This document shows, piece after piece, positions 54,331 through 64,000 of a stretch of 64,000 nucleotides of DNA. Source of the stretch: Symbiodinium natans (Eukaryota > Sar > Dinophyceae > Suessiales > Symbiodiniaceae); the NCBI GenBank assembly GCA_905221605.1, contig CAJNDS010001891.1, positions 56,001-120,000 of the forward strand, given 5' to 3'. Both the position numbers and the translations under genes were made by a program. The notes under the pieces were generated by a model, which ran no database searches, was not told the DNA's origin, and saw only the letters and a program-made list of their open reading frames with translations. Each line of letters begins with the position of its first letter. The stretch's first letter is position 1.

Positions 54331-54664
54331 GTTGGGATGTTCCCCCTTATACTAGCAGTCCTTAATAGGGTTTAGGGTTTAGGGTTTAGGATGATAACAG
54401 GGTGCCATAACCCCTATGAAAATTTTAATAGGGGGTACTACATTCCCTATTAAGATGATAATAGGGGGTACTATTCTCCCAATTAAGGACCGTTAGTATA
54501 CTACCAATGGCTTAAGAATCCCCCAAAAGATGAAATAATATTTTCCTTATAAGGTAATATAGGGATTATGAGCTTTCATCTTTTTGTTTTTTTTTTTGGG
54601 GGGGGTATCTTCAGCAAATAGTAGATTAAGGACTGCTAGTATAAGGGTTGGGGGAACATCCCGA
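54331..54664. mobile_element. Family-1 element with nested insertions
   Basis: Terminal repeats GTTGGGATGTTCCCCCTTAT and GGGGGAACATCCCGAC are 334 bp apart instead of about 100. Inside are a telomere tract (54368-54390) and an AAGAATCCCCCAAAAGATG to ATCTTCAGCAAATAGTAG element (about 54510-54625) of another family, related to 57121-57300. Confidence 0.75.
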
Positions 54665-54740
54665 CATGGCACCCGATCTCCTTCAAACGCCCTGAAGCCT
54701 ACGACGCCCTGAGCAAAACACAAGAAGCACCTTGCACCTA

Positions 54741-54859
54741 CCCAGAGAGCCCAACACCCCGTAACTATGGAATATATCTTATAAACTTTAAAGGGGTCCT
54801 GAGTATGAGTTAAGTTAAGGGATATTCCTTAGTTAAGGGGTATTGGGCTCTTTGGGTAC
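54741..54859. mobile_element. Family-7 inverted-repeat element
   Basis: CCCAGAGAGCCCAACACCCC at the left and TATTGGGCTCTTTGGGTAC at the right, with GGAATATATCTTATAAAC inside. Related copies: 6745-6848, 20254-20345, 23650-23725, 24925-25110 (interrupted by a TTTAGGG array) and 60440-60560 (interrupted by CCCTAAA). Confidence 0.72.
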
Positions 54860-54895
54860 GATTCTCGCATGGCCTTGTCCGGGTCTGAGCGCATC
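54860..54895 (-). CDS. Mini-exon candidate next to a family-7 element
   Basis: 36 bp on the minus strand after acceptor GACATGCAAG, reading MRSDPDKAMRE in one frame. The donor is the tip of the adjacent inverted-repeat element: ATC|GTACCCAAAGAGCCC. Short and tentative, but the exact meeting of exon edge and element edge fits the pattern seen elsewhere. Confidence 0.3.
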
Positions 54896-56600
54896 CTTGC
54901 ATGTCACCACAAGGTGGCGGGCAGGGGGGCCTAAACCCTAAACCCTAAACCCTAAACCCTCTGCTGGTTGAGGCACGCTCCTTAACAAATGTTGAGGGCA
55001 TGAGCGTCAGCCCCGCGATTGCGTAAGGGTGGACCCCACTTTTCGTAGGGTTTCGGGCTTGGGGCCTGTCCCCCAAGCCCCGACCGCATAAGGGTGGACC
55101 TGCAGATCTTGCGCAAGATTAAACCCCAGAAAAGAAACCTGAAGCTAAATGCTTTAACCGCTGCACTTGGCTGCACTTAGGAGGGTAGCTATAAATTAAA
55201 TTTTTAGCGGCCTTATTAAGAAACCCAATAAGCCCAAAAAGGCTAAGGATCTAAAGTTGCAGTAAAGCACCACAAAGTGCACAAGAACTAAGAAGACGGT
55301 CTGGGTCAGGATGCTTGAGAAAGTGTCTTTGACGAATCTTGCTTGAGTCGAGAAGGTTGGATCAGCAAAGAATGAGGCGGCACTGCGTGGCTATGGGGCA
55401 GCCATCGCAAACTGGCTTTCTCGGTCCCTGTACCCGATTTGAATGGTATCCACCAGCAATCAGCTCGTGCATGCATTCCCTGTCTGTCGATCCGAAACCA
55501 CGAAGCACGAACAAAACAGAAGCCTGAAACGGGATGCTTCATGGGATCCTAGATACTACCCCACCCGGGTAGTTGTGTGAGTAGGGTCATATTTAATTAA
55601 CCTGAATACATGGAAGCTCTTTGACGTAGTAAGTCTGCGTAGTGTCCCCTAGAAATCTTTAAACTACTCCCTAACCTAGCTTACGAACCCTGCTTGCTGA
55701 GTCAACAGGGCTTCCAAGTAGGGTTATAAGCATAGTTTCCACACCTGTAGCCCCACAACCACCTACAAACCTCCCAGTAGACGACCCCACACTAAACCCT
55801 AAACCCTAAACCCTACACCTTAAACCCTAAACCCTAAACCCTAATCTTGCCAAAGGAACGGCTTGACGACAAAGCTCAACCTCCAGGGCAGGGCGCTGTG
55901 GCTGGGAACGTTGGGAGCCATCCCTACTCGTTCTCCAAAATATGGTCCCTTTCGCGAGTCCTCATAATAAGGCGTCCCCTAGTATCTGGGGTACCCCAAA
56001 AGGGACTATAATTTAGAATTTAGAGTACTCACCGTACGGGTTGTTCTCTAGATTGGGCTTCCCATGTAAGTAGGGCACCAGAAAACAGGAGCCCATTTTG
56101 GACTCTCTTTTTCGAAAAGTAAGGTATCTTCCTCAAGTATGCAAAATGTACTCCCTGGATGAACTGGATACATGTGGAGGTTTCATGGGAGCCAGTAACA
56201 AGTAAGTTCCAAGTTGCTCTCATAAAATGCAAGTTCGAAGTACAAGCGCTCCAACTTTCATGCCCAATGCTTCTAAACCCCCGAAACCCTAGCAACCCTA
56301 AACTCCAACAACCCTAAACCACAATACCCCTCAACTCTATACTAACCCTAAACTCACCCTAAACCCGAAACCTTTCTTCAAAAAGGCAACTAACCCTCAA
56401 CTCAAATAGCTCTAAAACACCCTAAACCCTACACCTTCACTCACCAGCTAACTAACTAACCCTAAACTCTGATAGCCCCAAAAACACCCTAAACCAGAAC
56501 CCCTAGACCCTAAACCCAAAACCAGAACCCCCAAACCCTAAACCCTAAACCCTAAACCCTAAACCCCTAAACACTAAACCCTAAACCCTAAACCCAAAAC

Positions 56601-56701
56601 CTTCCTTCAAAAGCCAAGTCAGGTGACAGCGCGAGGTGCACGATGACGTGGAGGGTAAAGGCCCCAGCCATCGCGCCCCACAGCGCCGGCCCCTTGAGCA
56701 C
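56601..56701 (-). CDS. Probable downstream exon of the membrane-protein gene
   Basis: A 101 bp exon candidate reading LWGAMAGAFTLHVIVHLAL, a strong membrane-helix pattern. It is preceded on the minus strand by a pyrimidine-rich acceptor (CCTTTTGCTGCAACTTGAG) and followed by AAG then GTTTTGGG as donor. It lies downstream of the eleven-exon chain on the same strand. Its phase does not join directly to the exon at 58587-58671, so at least one exon between them is unidentified. Weaker candidates lie near 57850-57900 (DEWRREWRTRLWSS) and 57070-57120 (MVAIIALGSLANG). Confidence 0.45.
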
Positions 56702-56937
56702 CTCAAGTTGCAGCAAAAGGACCCCCAAAGAGCAATGAATAGGGTTTAGGGTTTAGGGTTTAGGGTTTCGGGTTTAGGGTTTAGGGTTTCGGGTTTGGGG
56801 TTTAGGGTTTAGGGTTTAGGGTTTACGAGCTGGCGTTTAGGGTACAGGGTTTCGAGATTAGGATATCTTACGGGGTAGAGTTTTACACAGAACGGGGATC
56901 CCTACATGTGTAGTTAGTTCACGTGGTCTTGGGCTCC

Positions 56938-57068
56938 CTAAACCCTAAACCCTAAACCCTAAACCCTAAACCCTAAACCCTAAACCCTAAACCCTAAACC
57001 CTAAACCCTAAACCCTAAACCCTAAACCCTAAACCCTAAACCCTAAACCCTAAACCCTAAACCCTAAC
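56938..57068 (-). repeat. Long perfect CCCTAAA array
   Basis: About eighteen perfect units. Comparable CCCTAAA arrays: 9419-9532, 19592-19664, 22358-22442, 31980-32030, 33033-33098, 36341-36405, 43557-43634, 44662-44735, 48945-49056 and 61447-61553. Confidence 0.97.
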
Positions 57069-58586
57069 CCGGGTTGCCATTCGCAAGGGAGCCGAGTGCG
57101 ATGATGGCGACCATGATCTAATGTTTGCTAAAGAACCCCCCCCCAAAAAAATGAAAGATGATAATCCCGACTGTATATTGCCCTTAAATTTAAGAACCCC
57201 CCCCAAAAAAATGATAGATGATAATCATATTGCCCTTATAAAGGAAGTATATTGTTTTCCATCCTTTGGGGGCAGGGGGTTCTTAAGCAACGTGTTCAGG
57301 ACAGGACGAGACTTAAGATTGAGGTGATGATGGCAACATGGTGATGCTGATGCTGGTGGTGATGATGGCGACGGTTATGCTGACTCATGGCGACTGTTAT
57401 GATGACTGTCGCGACTTTGCTGACGAAGATGACGATGATGATGGTGGTGGTGCTGGTGCTGGGATGTTTCTTGTTATTGTTCCTGTTGTTGCTCCCCTAA
57501 ACTACCCCAAACCCGAAACCCTAAACCCTAGGCCCTTCACCCTAAACCCTAAACGGTGGCGGATGATGATCCTCATCTTCATTTGATCCCAATCGTGTCA
57601 ACAGCCAACCGTCTGAAGTAAACCAGGACCCTACTTGGAGGTTCATGGGCAGTTATAAGTGGTGCTCCAGGGGCCTTAAACGGGGTTATCAGTATGGTTA
57701 CCATACTGACAACCCTACCTATACCTACGCAGATGAACCTTCAAGTGGCCCTAAACCCTAAACCCTAAACCCTATACCCTAAACCTTAAGGGACTCTTCA
57801 TTACCCATGAGCCCCCAAATCAATCCTTAAGAAACCGACGTCAGCTGCTGACAAGCTGCTCCAGAGCCTAGTCCTCCATTCACGCCTCCACTCATCCTTG
57901 AGATCATGAATGGAGAGTACTCGGAGGTTCATGATACTTATTAACCAATGGTTTAGGGTTTAGGGCTGCTTGGAGGTTCATGGTACTTCTAACTGTACTT
58001 ATAACTTATAACTGTACTTATAACTGTACTTATAACTGTACTTAAGTGCCCTAATGTGGCTATAAGTACAGTCGAGTAGCCAGAGGGTTCAGGGGTTTGG
58101 GGGTTTAGGGGTTTAGGGTTGAGAGGGGTTTAGGGTTTAGGGATTTAGGGTTTAGGGGCTTAGGAGTTTGGGGACATACTTGGAGGCTCATGTGTAGTTA
58201 TTAGGGTTGTAAGAACCCTTAATGAAGTTGTAATTAGGGTTATTCTAAGTACCCTTGACGGATCTATAACCCTAACTGTTTGGTTGTCTTGTTCTCGGGC
58301 CGCCAGCACAGTGGCGCCTACTTATACTTGCACATTGGGGCTTTCGCTTGTCCACCGTTCCAGCTCGCAAGCCCCGTCAGGTGTCTTCTTTCCATTGAGG
58401 ACTATGTTCTAGTACGGTTTGTGTGATTTGCGTCTTGGGTGCACCAAAAAGGATGGAAGGAGAACGGACCATGTAGTCCTTGGCCTTGCAACATTCTCCC
58501 TCAACCCCCTGGACCCCAAACCCCTGAACCCGGGCTGTGCAACCCCAAGATTCCCCAAAGCCCTTGAACCCTCAACACCTTTCAGC

Positions 58587-61500
58587 CAGGCTTCTGGTTG
58601 AATTTGAAAACGCCGCTTGCTGCAAGCACCCCCAGCGGCAGGCTGAGCAGCTGCTGCCCGAACCAGTGCACCTAGGTTTCTGGGGCGTTTTGGGTTTCCA
58701 GGATTTAGGGTTGAGGGTTTGTGGGGTTTTAGAGGGCTTATGGAGCTCTATCGTCCCTGCCATGAGAACATCAAGTAGAAACCAGGTCTCAGGATGTACA
58801 ACTGACTTTCGGGTGTAGGTTTAGGCCTTTTAGGGCTGAAGGATTTAGGTTTAAGGGTTAGGGTTTAGGGTTTAGGGTTTAGGGTTTAGGGTTTAGGGTT
58901 TAGGGTTTAGGGTTTAGGGTTTAGGGTTTAGGCTTTAGGGTTTAGGGTGGCTTCCCATTCACAGCGGCATTGCGTGCGCTCATGGCAGTTCAGGGACCTC
59001 ATCGCTGGAGAAGTAGAACTTCCGTGCCCATCGAAGGGTCTTCCAGTGGTCATACCAGTAGATATACCTGTGGCAGCGGCATGGTGACCCTAAACCCTAA
59101 ACACTAAACCCTAAACCCTAAACCCTGGCCAGGGTGAGTTCCCTAAAGTATGGTCCTTTTCTGGGGTTCTCCTACAAGGCTGCAAGGCGGCCCCTATTAC
59201 ATTAGGGTACCCAAAAGGGACCATAGTTCACAGAACTGACCATATTTCAGTTGGGGGCTGAATACCCTAGCCCAAAAGGTTAACCTTTTCTAATAAGATT
59301 ATTTAGAAAACTTTTATAACCAAAAAGGTTACAGGTTCTCTACCCAGCCCCCTTAAGGAATTGTCAAAAGGAGGTCTTGCATCGAGTAGGATTCATTCTT
59401 CCATCACTCTGGGCGGCCACAGACTCCCTAAGCCCCAGATCCGGTTTAGGGTTTAGGGGGTTTAGGGGGTTTAGGGGGTTTAGGGGGTTTAGGGTTTAGG
59501 GTTTAGGGTTTGGGGTTTACCTTTCTCGAATCACTCTACAGTAACTACCAAACGTGGAAGTGCCAGCTACGGATGCTCAATCCATGCAGGGTGCAAGTGG
59601 GACAGCATGAAGGTGCCATAGGTCATCGCCATGTAGGCCTTGCATGCGGCGCGAACACTAGCCGGAACTACACCAGCCGGATGCCGGCCGGAGCCGAACC
59701 CTAAATTCCAAACTTGGGGATGTTCTCCCTTATACTCACAGCCCTTCAGAGGGATGATAAGAACCCCGATGATAATCCCTATGAATTAAGAACTGTTCGT
59801 AGAAAGGGGGAACATCCCAACTCTAAACCCTAAAGAGACCCCAACGGGTGTCCTTGTGCGCAGCATCCCTCTCTTACTCTAAACCCTAAACCTTAAACCC
59901 CTAAACCCTCAACCCTCAACCCTAAACCCTAGCGGCCCAGCGGCTGGCGCTATGAACGGTATGCAGGCAACGAGGATGAGGTTGAAGATTACGTCCGCGT
60001 ATCTGCCCTGCTCCATCTCGGACCTTAGAGACAACAAATAACACCAAAACTAAATCACGGTAGTACCGGGGTAGTTTGGGGGGGGGGGGGGGCGCTGCGA
60101 AAACTACACATTATGTTCCAACCTCCCGGCATAGCGAACAGAAAGACCAAATGCAGCAGAGTGAAAGCACGCTCCGGCCGAACCAGAACTTCGAAGGGGG
60201 AGGGCGGTTCAACAAAACCACGCTCGTGCTACTTAAACGCGCTGATAAGGAAACCCGGCCGGAACCTTAACAAAAAGGACTAAGCGCCGACCCTGGGTCC
60301 TAGAAACCCCTGAACCCTGAAGTTTAGGGTTTAGGGTTTAGGGTTAGGGTTTAGGGTTTAGGGAACCTGAACCCTCCACTAAACCCTAAATCCTAAGCAC
60401 GGGTCCTAGGCGAAGTGGGTCCAGGCTGACTCCCAGACACCTTGATTAAGGAATATGCCTTAAAACATACTAGGGCCCCTTGCATGGTTTAAGGAATCCC
60501 TAAACCCCAAACCCCAAACCCTAAACCTTATGTAATTAGGGGGTCTGAGAGTCTCTGGCAGGCTCCTGGCCAGGGCACAGCTCCAGGGCCCGTTCTGCGT
60601 TCTCCCCGCGGACTCTCCTTCGTTGCGGATTGGGTCCAGGGAGTTCCCAGTTCCGGTTCTGGCCTGAAGGAGCTCTCAGCCCTAAACCCTAACCCCCAAA
60701 CCCTAAACCCCAAACCCTAAACCCTAAACCAGGTTTGGGTTTGCTTGCGATGCTGGCATTCTGCCGGCCGTCATTCTGCAGGGGCTGCAAGCATGTGTGG
60801 TGCACTATGCCGTTTAGGGATTTAGAGGGTTTACGGTTTAGGGTTACCCTAAACCCCAAACCTTAAAGTTTAAGGTTTAGGGTTAGGGCCGTAGGCGTCC
60901 GCCACCGATATCAGCTCAGTGGCGCATTGCTGCGGATAAGCAGGGAGCCGATGTGGTAAGGGCCTCGCAATCTCGCCCCCTCCGGCATTCTTGCATGAAT
61001 CCTCACTTTGTTAACCCTAAACCCTAAACCCTAAGCTCTAAGCCCTAAGCCCGAAGCATCCCGAAGCATCCCTACTAGCATCCCTCAGCCCTCGACCCTA
61101 AGCCCTCGTCACGGAGTGCTCAGCTCCCTGAACCCCGGGACTCCAGTACCCTTTCATGAGGGAATATTCATTTTAGGGTTTAGGGTTTAGGGTTTAGGGC
61201 TTTAACCCCCCCAAAAAAGTTTAACTTTTAGCTCCTTTAAAATGAAATCAGAGGAACCCCAAAACTCATGAAGTGCTAAAGTTGTTGTAAAGTACCACCT
61301 AGCAAAATATGAGAGGGTGCAGGGCTTTAGGTTTTAGGAATATTCCTTAAAATCTGAGAGGGTTCGGGTTAAGGGTTTAGTTTAGGGTCTAGGGTCTAGG
61401 GTTTAGGAAAATCCCTTGAAATATGGGAGGGCTCCTTCTATGGTTTAAGGAATGTCCCTAAACCCTAAACCCTAAACCCTAAACCCTAAACCCTAAACCC

Positions 61501-62558
61501 TAAACCCTAAACCCTAAACCCTAAACCCTAAACCCTAAACCCTAAACCCTAGGGTCTTGGAGTCGCTGTCAACAGGCCGCCCTGCCTAGCTGCGCCAGGA
61601 AGGGCTCCACCGCAAAGGGCACCAGGAAGGTACAGGGCCAACCTTTGAATTCAGGTTTAGGGTTTAGGGTTTAGGGTTTAGGGTTTAGGGTTTAGGGTTT
61701 AGGGCTTAGGGTTTAGGGTTTGCGCATGGGCGTGCTTTTTAGGAGGTTTTCCGGTTCAGGGTTTTTCGGTTTGGGGTTTTGGGGTTTTTGGGGCTTTCAT
61801 TAGGTTAGCAGTTTGGGCTTGGGAGCTTTGCTTAGTTGAGTTTGGCGTGGGCGTGGGAGGGGGGGGGGGGGGGGGAAGTCCAAGATGTAAGGAGAAAGGC
61901 AGAAAACCGGAGTGCAACCAGAGCACACGAATCCCAAACCCTAAACCCTACACCCGAAACCCCTGAATTCCGAAACTCCAAAACCGGAAGCCCCACCGGG
62001 CTGTTGTTTCCTAAGCAAAACCAGTCGCCACTCAGGATCTTGAGTCTGGAGCCCAGCGGCAGTACTTGAACAAGAGCTTGCCCACAGACTTCTGCATGGG
62101 GAACGACTCGAAAATCTCCTTCCCGGTGTGGGCCAGAGCCGCCAGAAACCCTAAACTCCAAACCCGGATGAAGAGGATGTAGGGTTCAGGATTTAGGGCA
62201 GGAATCTGTCCTGGAAGCTTTCCAGGCTGCCCAGGAGTCGGCCGTCTGCCACGCGCGCGCCCACACCCACCATCTGAAGGTAGCTGAGATAACCTCAGGG
62301 CTTAAGGTTTCTGGATGACCGAGTTGCCATCAGCATCCACGCTGGCCACCCCAAAGCAACTTTGGTGGTCAATGGTAGAGACCCTAAACCCTAAACCCTA
62401 AACCCTAAACCCAGAATGATTCATCCAACGACCGAAGCCCCAAACTGTGGCGGCTGTGATTAAGTTGCATCCTTGTTGCCCTGGAGGGCGATATCCATGA
62501 CGAGATTGAGAATCAGTGCGGCGTTGTAGAAGATGATGTAGACTCTGTGCTTCTGATC
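58587..62558 (-). CDS. Multi-exon polytopic membrane protein (11-exon hand model, partial at both ends)
   Basis: Exons in transcription order: 62480-62558, 62411-62444, 62320-62359, 62211-62273, 62058-62118, 61586-61642, 60918-60963, 59928-60023, 59595-59657, 58998-59067, 58587-58671. Every junction is AG at the 3' side and GT, GC or GA at the 5' side, and the phase carries through all ten joins. The product has hydrophobic spans typical of membrane helices: VYIIFYNAALILNLVMDI, CTFLVPFAVEPFLAQL, ADVIFNLILVACIPFI and LLSLPLGVLAASGVF. It also has polar motifs FESFPMQK, PYHIGSLLIRS and YIYWYDHWKTLR. My impression is of a dinoflagellate multi-pass channel or transporter-like family, possibly related to CSC1/TMEM16/TMC proteins, but I cannot confirm the family. 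Introns hold telomere repeats and inverted-repeat elements. Start and end are not found; another likely exon lies at 56601-56701. Confidence 0.62.
59240..59345. repeat. Inverted-repeat element rich in AAAAGGTTA motifs
   Basis: GGGGGCTGAATACCCTAGCC at the left and TACCCAGCCCCCTTAAGG at the right, with ACCTTTTCTAATAAG facing CTTTTATAACCAAAAAGG. A related fold lies at 62835-62930. Confidence 0.65.
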
Positions 62559-62675
62559 CTGGCCATATGGGTGGCTGTCAAGATGATGATCCCTTTTTTG
62601 GGGAACCCTAAATATTAGGTGCCGTATTCTAATAGGGATCCAAAAAGGGACCAGAAATTTGACAACCACCTAATA
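62559..62675 (-). mobile_element. Family-3 inverted-repeat element at the intron edge of the membrane-protein gene
   Basis: Tips GGTGGTTGTCAAATTTC and TTGACAGCCACCCATATGG on the minus strand, followed by the acceptor CCAG and exon 62480-62558. The exact donor is not fixed; GT dinucleotides lie in the tip and just outside it. Confidence 0.65.
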
Positions 62676-62939
62676 TGAAACACAGTCCGTGAAGGCCGAT
62701 TATGACCGGCCTCCTGACGCGGCAATTCTTCACCCAGAGGTGCCCAAGATCTCTTAGCTAAACAAATACATCTTCACATGAAGGATCCCTGCGTAGTTTA
62801 AGATGTACTCCTTAACTCACCTGAGTTGTCCAGTAACCTGGGGGAACTAAAGGTTAACCTTTAGGATTATAAGGGGATTATGTTACCCCAAAAAAGGTTA
62901 AAGGTCACCTACTCTACTACTAAGTCACAGATAGCAGCA

Positions 62940-63425
62940 TTGGGCTCTCCGGGTCCCAGCGGATGCCAAACACAACCTCACAAACCGAGGCCCGCCTCAT
63001 AGTGGCACCGACCTCAGCCATCGTTTAGGGAAAAGGGTTTAGGGTAAGTGTGTGTAAAGTCGTGGATTCCTTTCCCTGGGGGTTAACGGTCTCACAAAGT
63101 GTCTGGAGCAGCCGACGGCCGCCGTTCAACCCTGAAATTCAAATCTCATAAGGCCTAAACCCTAAACCCTAAACCCCAAACCCCAAACCCTAAACCTAAA
63201 CCCTGAAGGTTTTGGGCTCGCGTTGCGAGATGCGCATCTTCGGCTGACCTTCTTGGAGACTTGGAGGGTTGTAGAGGGTTTAGGGTTTAGGGTTTGGGGT
63301 TTTGGGTTTGGGCAAAATGTTTCTCCAGGTACAGTGAACAGTTTGCGAGACGTCGTGCTCGCGTAATGAATTAGCGCACGCGCTACGTCTGAGCGGTGCG
63401 CGCCAATGCAAGCAAGAGCTTTTCC
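62940..63425 (-). CDS. Probable upstream exons, strand-matched to the membrane-protein gene
   Basis: Three stretches between telomere-like repeats read as protein on the minus strand. Near 62955-63025 it is MAEVGATMRRASVCEVVFGI followed by RWDPESPM. Near 63205-63250 it is KVSRRCASRNAS after an acceptor CTCCAAG. Near 63300-63425 it is ALACIGAHRSDVARALIHYA followed by STTSRKLF. I did not find phase-consistent joins to 62558, so they may be 5' exons of the same gene or part of a neighbour. No family is recognised. Confidence 0.35.
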
Positions 63426-64000
63426 ATGCAAAACACAGGCAGTTCGTGCCTCTAGCTCGGAACTCTAAGCCTTCTGCCCTAAGCCCTAACCCTCTAAGCC
63501 CTAAACCCTAAACCCACACCACCTCAAACAACTCTGAACTGGAGAGGGCCATGCTGCTGATCTCTGTATCTACTCGACCTGGGTGACGAGGATGCCCAGC
63601 TAACCAGGATGCCCGGCAAGCTCAGGGTTTAGGGTTTAGGGTTTAGGGTTTAGGGTTTAGGGTTTAGGGTTTAGGGTTTAGGGTTTAGGGTTTAGGGTTT
63701 AGGGTTTAGGGTTTAGGGTTTGACTCCGATACTCCTTAAACCACATTAGGGTTTAGGGCTCAGAGTTTAGGGTTTGGGATTCAAGAGTTTAGGGTTTAGG
63801 GGTTTCCCTTAATTACAAGGGTATTGCAGTCCCTGGGAATACACCGGCCCAACTCTAAAGTGGTGAGTACAGGTCTACCGGCCGTCCTAGCGAAGTCATG
63901 TAGGCCAAGGAAAGCTCGAGCATGAAACCTTTGGCAGTGCAAGCGCAAATTACCGCCTGTTCGCGCCAGCAGCCCAAGGCTACAGGGAAAGGCGCGGGTG

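Noticed and set aside
56938-57068. Bacterial or organelle origin of the window
   Set aside because: Spliceosomal exon patterns, dinoflagellate histone-like genes and nuclear telomere motifs rule this out.
57338-57586. An 82-codon frame rich in Asp and Gly
   Set aside because: It is built on GAT/GGT trinucleotide repeats and then CCCTAAA repeat, with no domain or splice support.
1-64000. A true chromosome end
   Set aside because: Telomere-type arrays are short, occur in both orientations throughout, and are interleaved with exons, so none marks an end.

Overview
This is nuclear DNA of a dinoflagellate, most likely from the Symbiodiniaceae/Suessiales side, although the species cannot be fixed from sequence alone. 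The clearest evidence is a tandem array of five identical-length, intronless genes on the minus strand (39144-42332). They encode a 119-residue lysine/alanine/methionine-rich protein with an HU-like domain, the dinoflagellate histone-like protein (HLP, HCc type). Very small exons, introns starting with GT, GC or GA, and abundant plant-type telomere repeats (TTTAGGG/CCCTAAA) inside the chromosome agree with this.

Outside the HLP array, almost every long open frame is an artefact of stop-poor repeats. The real coding signal is in 35-110 bp exons scattered between telomere-like arrays and short inverted-repeat elements. By hand I could join several exon chains in which every splice site is AG at the 3' end and GT/GC/GA at the 5' end, and the reading phase carries through. 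The chains are: a minus-strand gene at 1258-3029 (with further exons to at least 4615 and perhaps 7.4 kb); a minus-strand four-exon chain at 8180-8933; a plus-strand chain at 15510-15820; plus-strand exons near 20.2 and 22.6-22.9 kb; minus-strand exons at 33-37 kb; and a minus-strand gene of at least eleven exons at 58587-62558 (probably 56601 to beyond 62.6 kb) for a polytopic membrane protein. These are hand-made models without transcript support.

Repeats are the other half of the story. (1) Arrays of TTTAGGG and variants occur dozens of times in both orientations, and some introns consist of almost nothing else. (2) At least seven families of 80-150 bp inverted-repeat, MITE-like elements are scattered through the window. 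Several copies coincide exactly with an inferred intron, with the GT/GC donor and AG acceptor at or near their tips, which is what introner elements (transposons that create introns) look like. (3) At 28.5-31.2 kb there is a ~32 bp minisatellite whose orientation flips repeatedly, making large perfect hairpins, bracketed by GAACC-type repeats.

Layout: 0.1-9 kb intron-dense, mostly minus-strand exons; 9-15 kb repeats with isolated exons; 15.5-16.1 kb a plus-strand gene part; 16.3-27 kb mixed strands, telomere arrays and MITEs; 27-31.4 kb duplications and the inverting minisatellite; 33-37 kb minus-strand exons; 39.1-42.3 kb HLP array; 42.4-56 kb repeats with isolated exons and a palindromic repeat cluster near 50.5-51 kb; 56.6-63.4 kb the membrane-protein gene.
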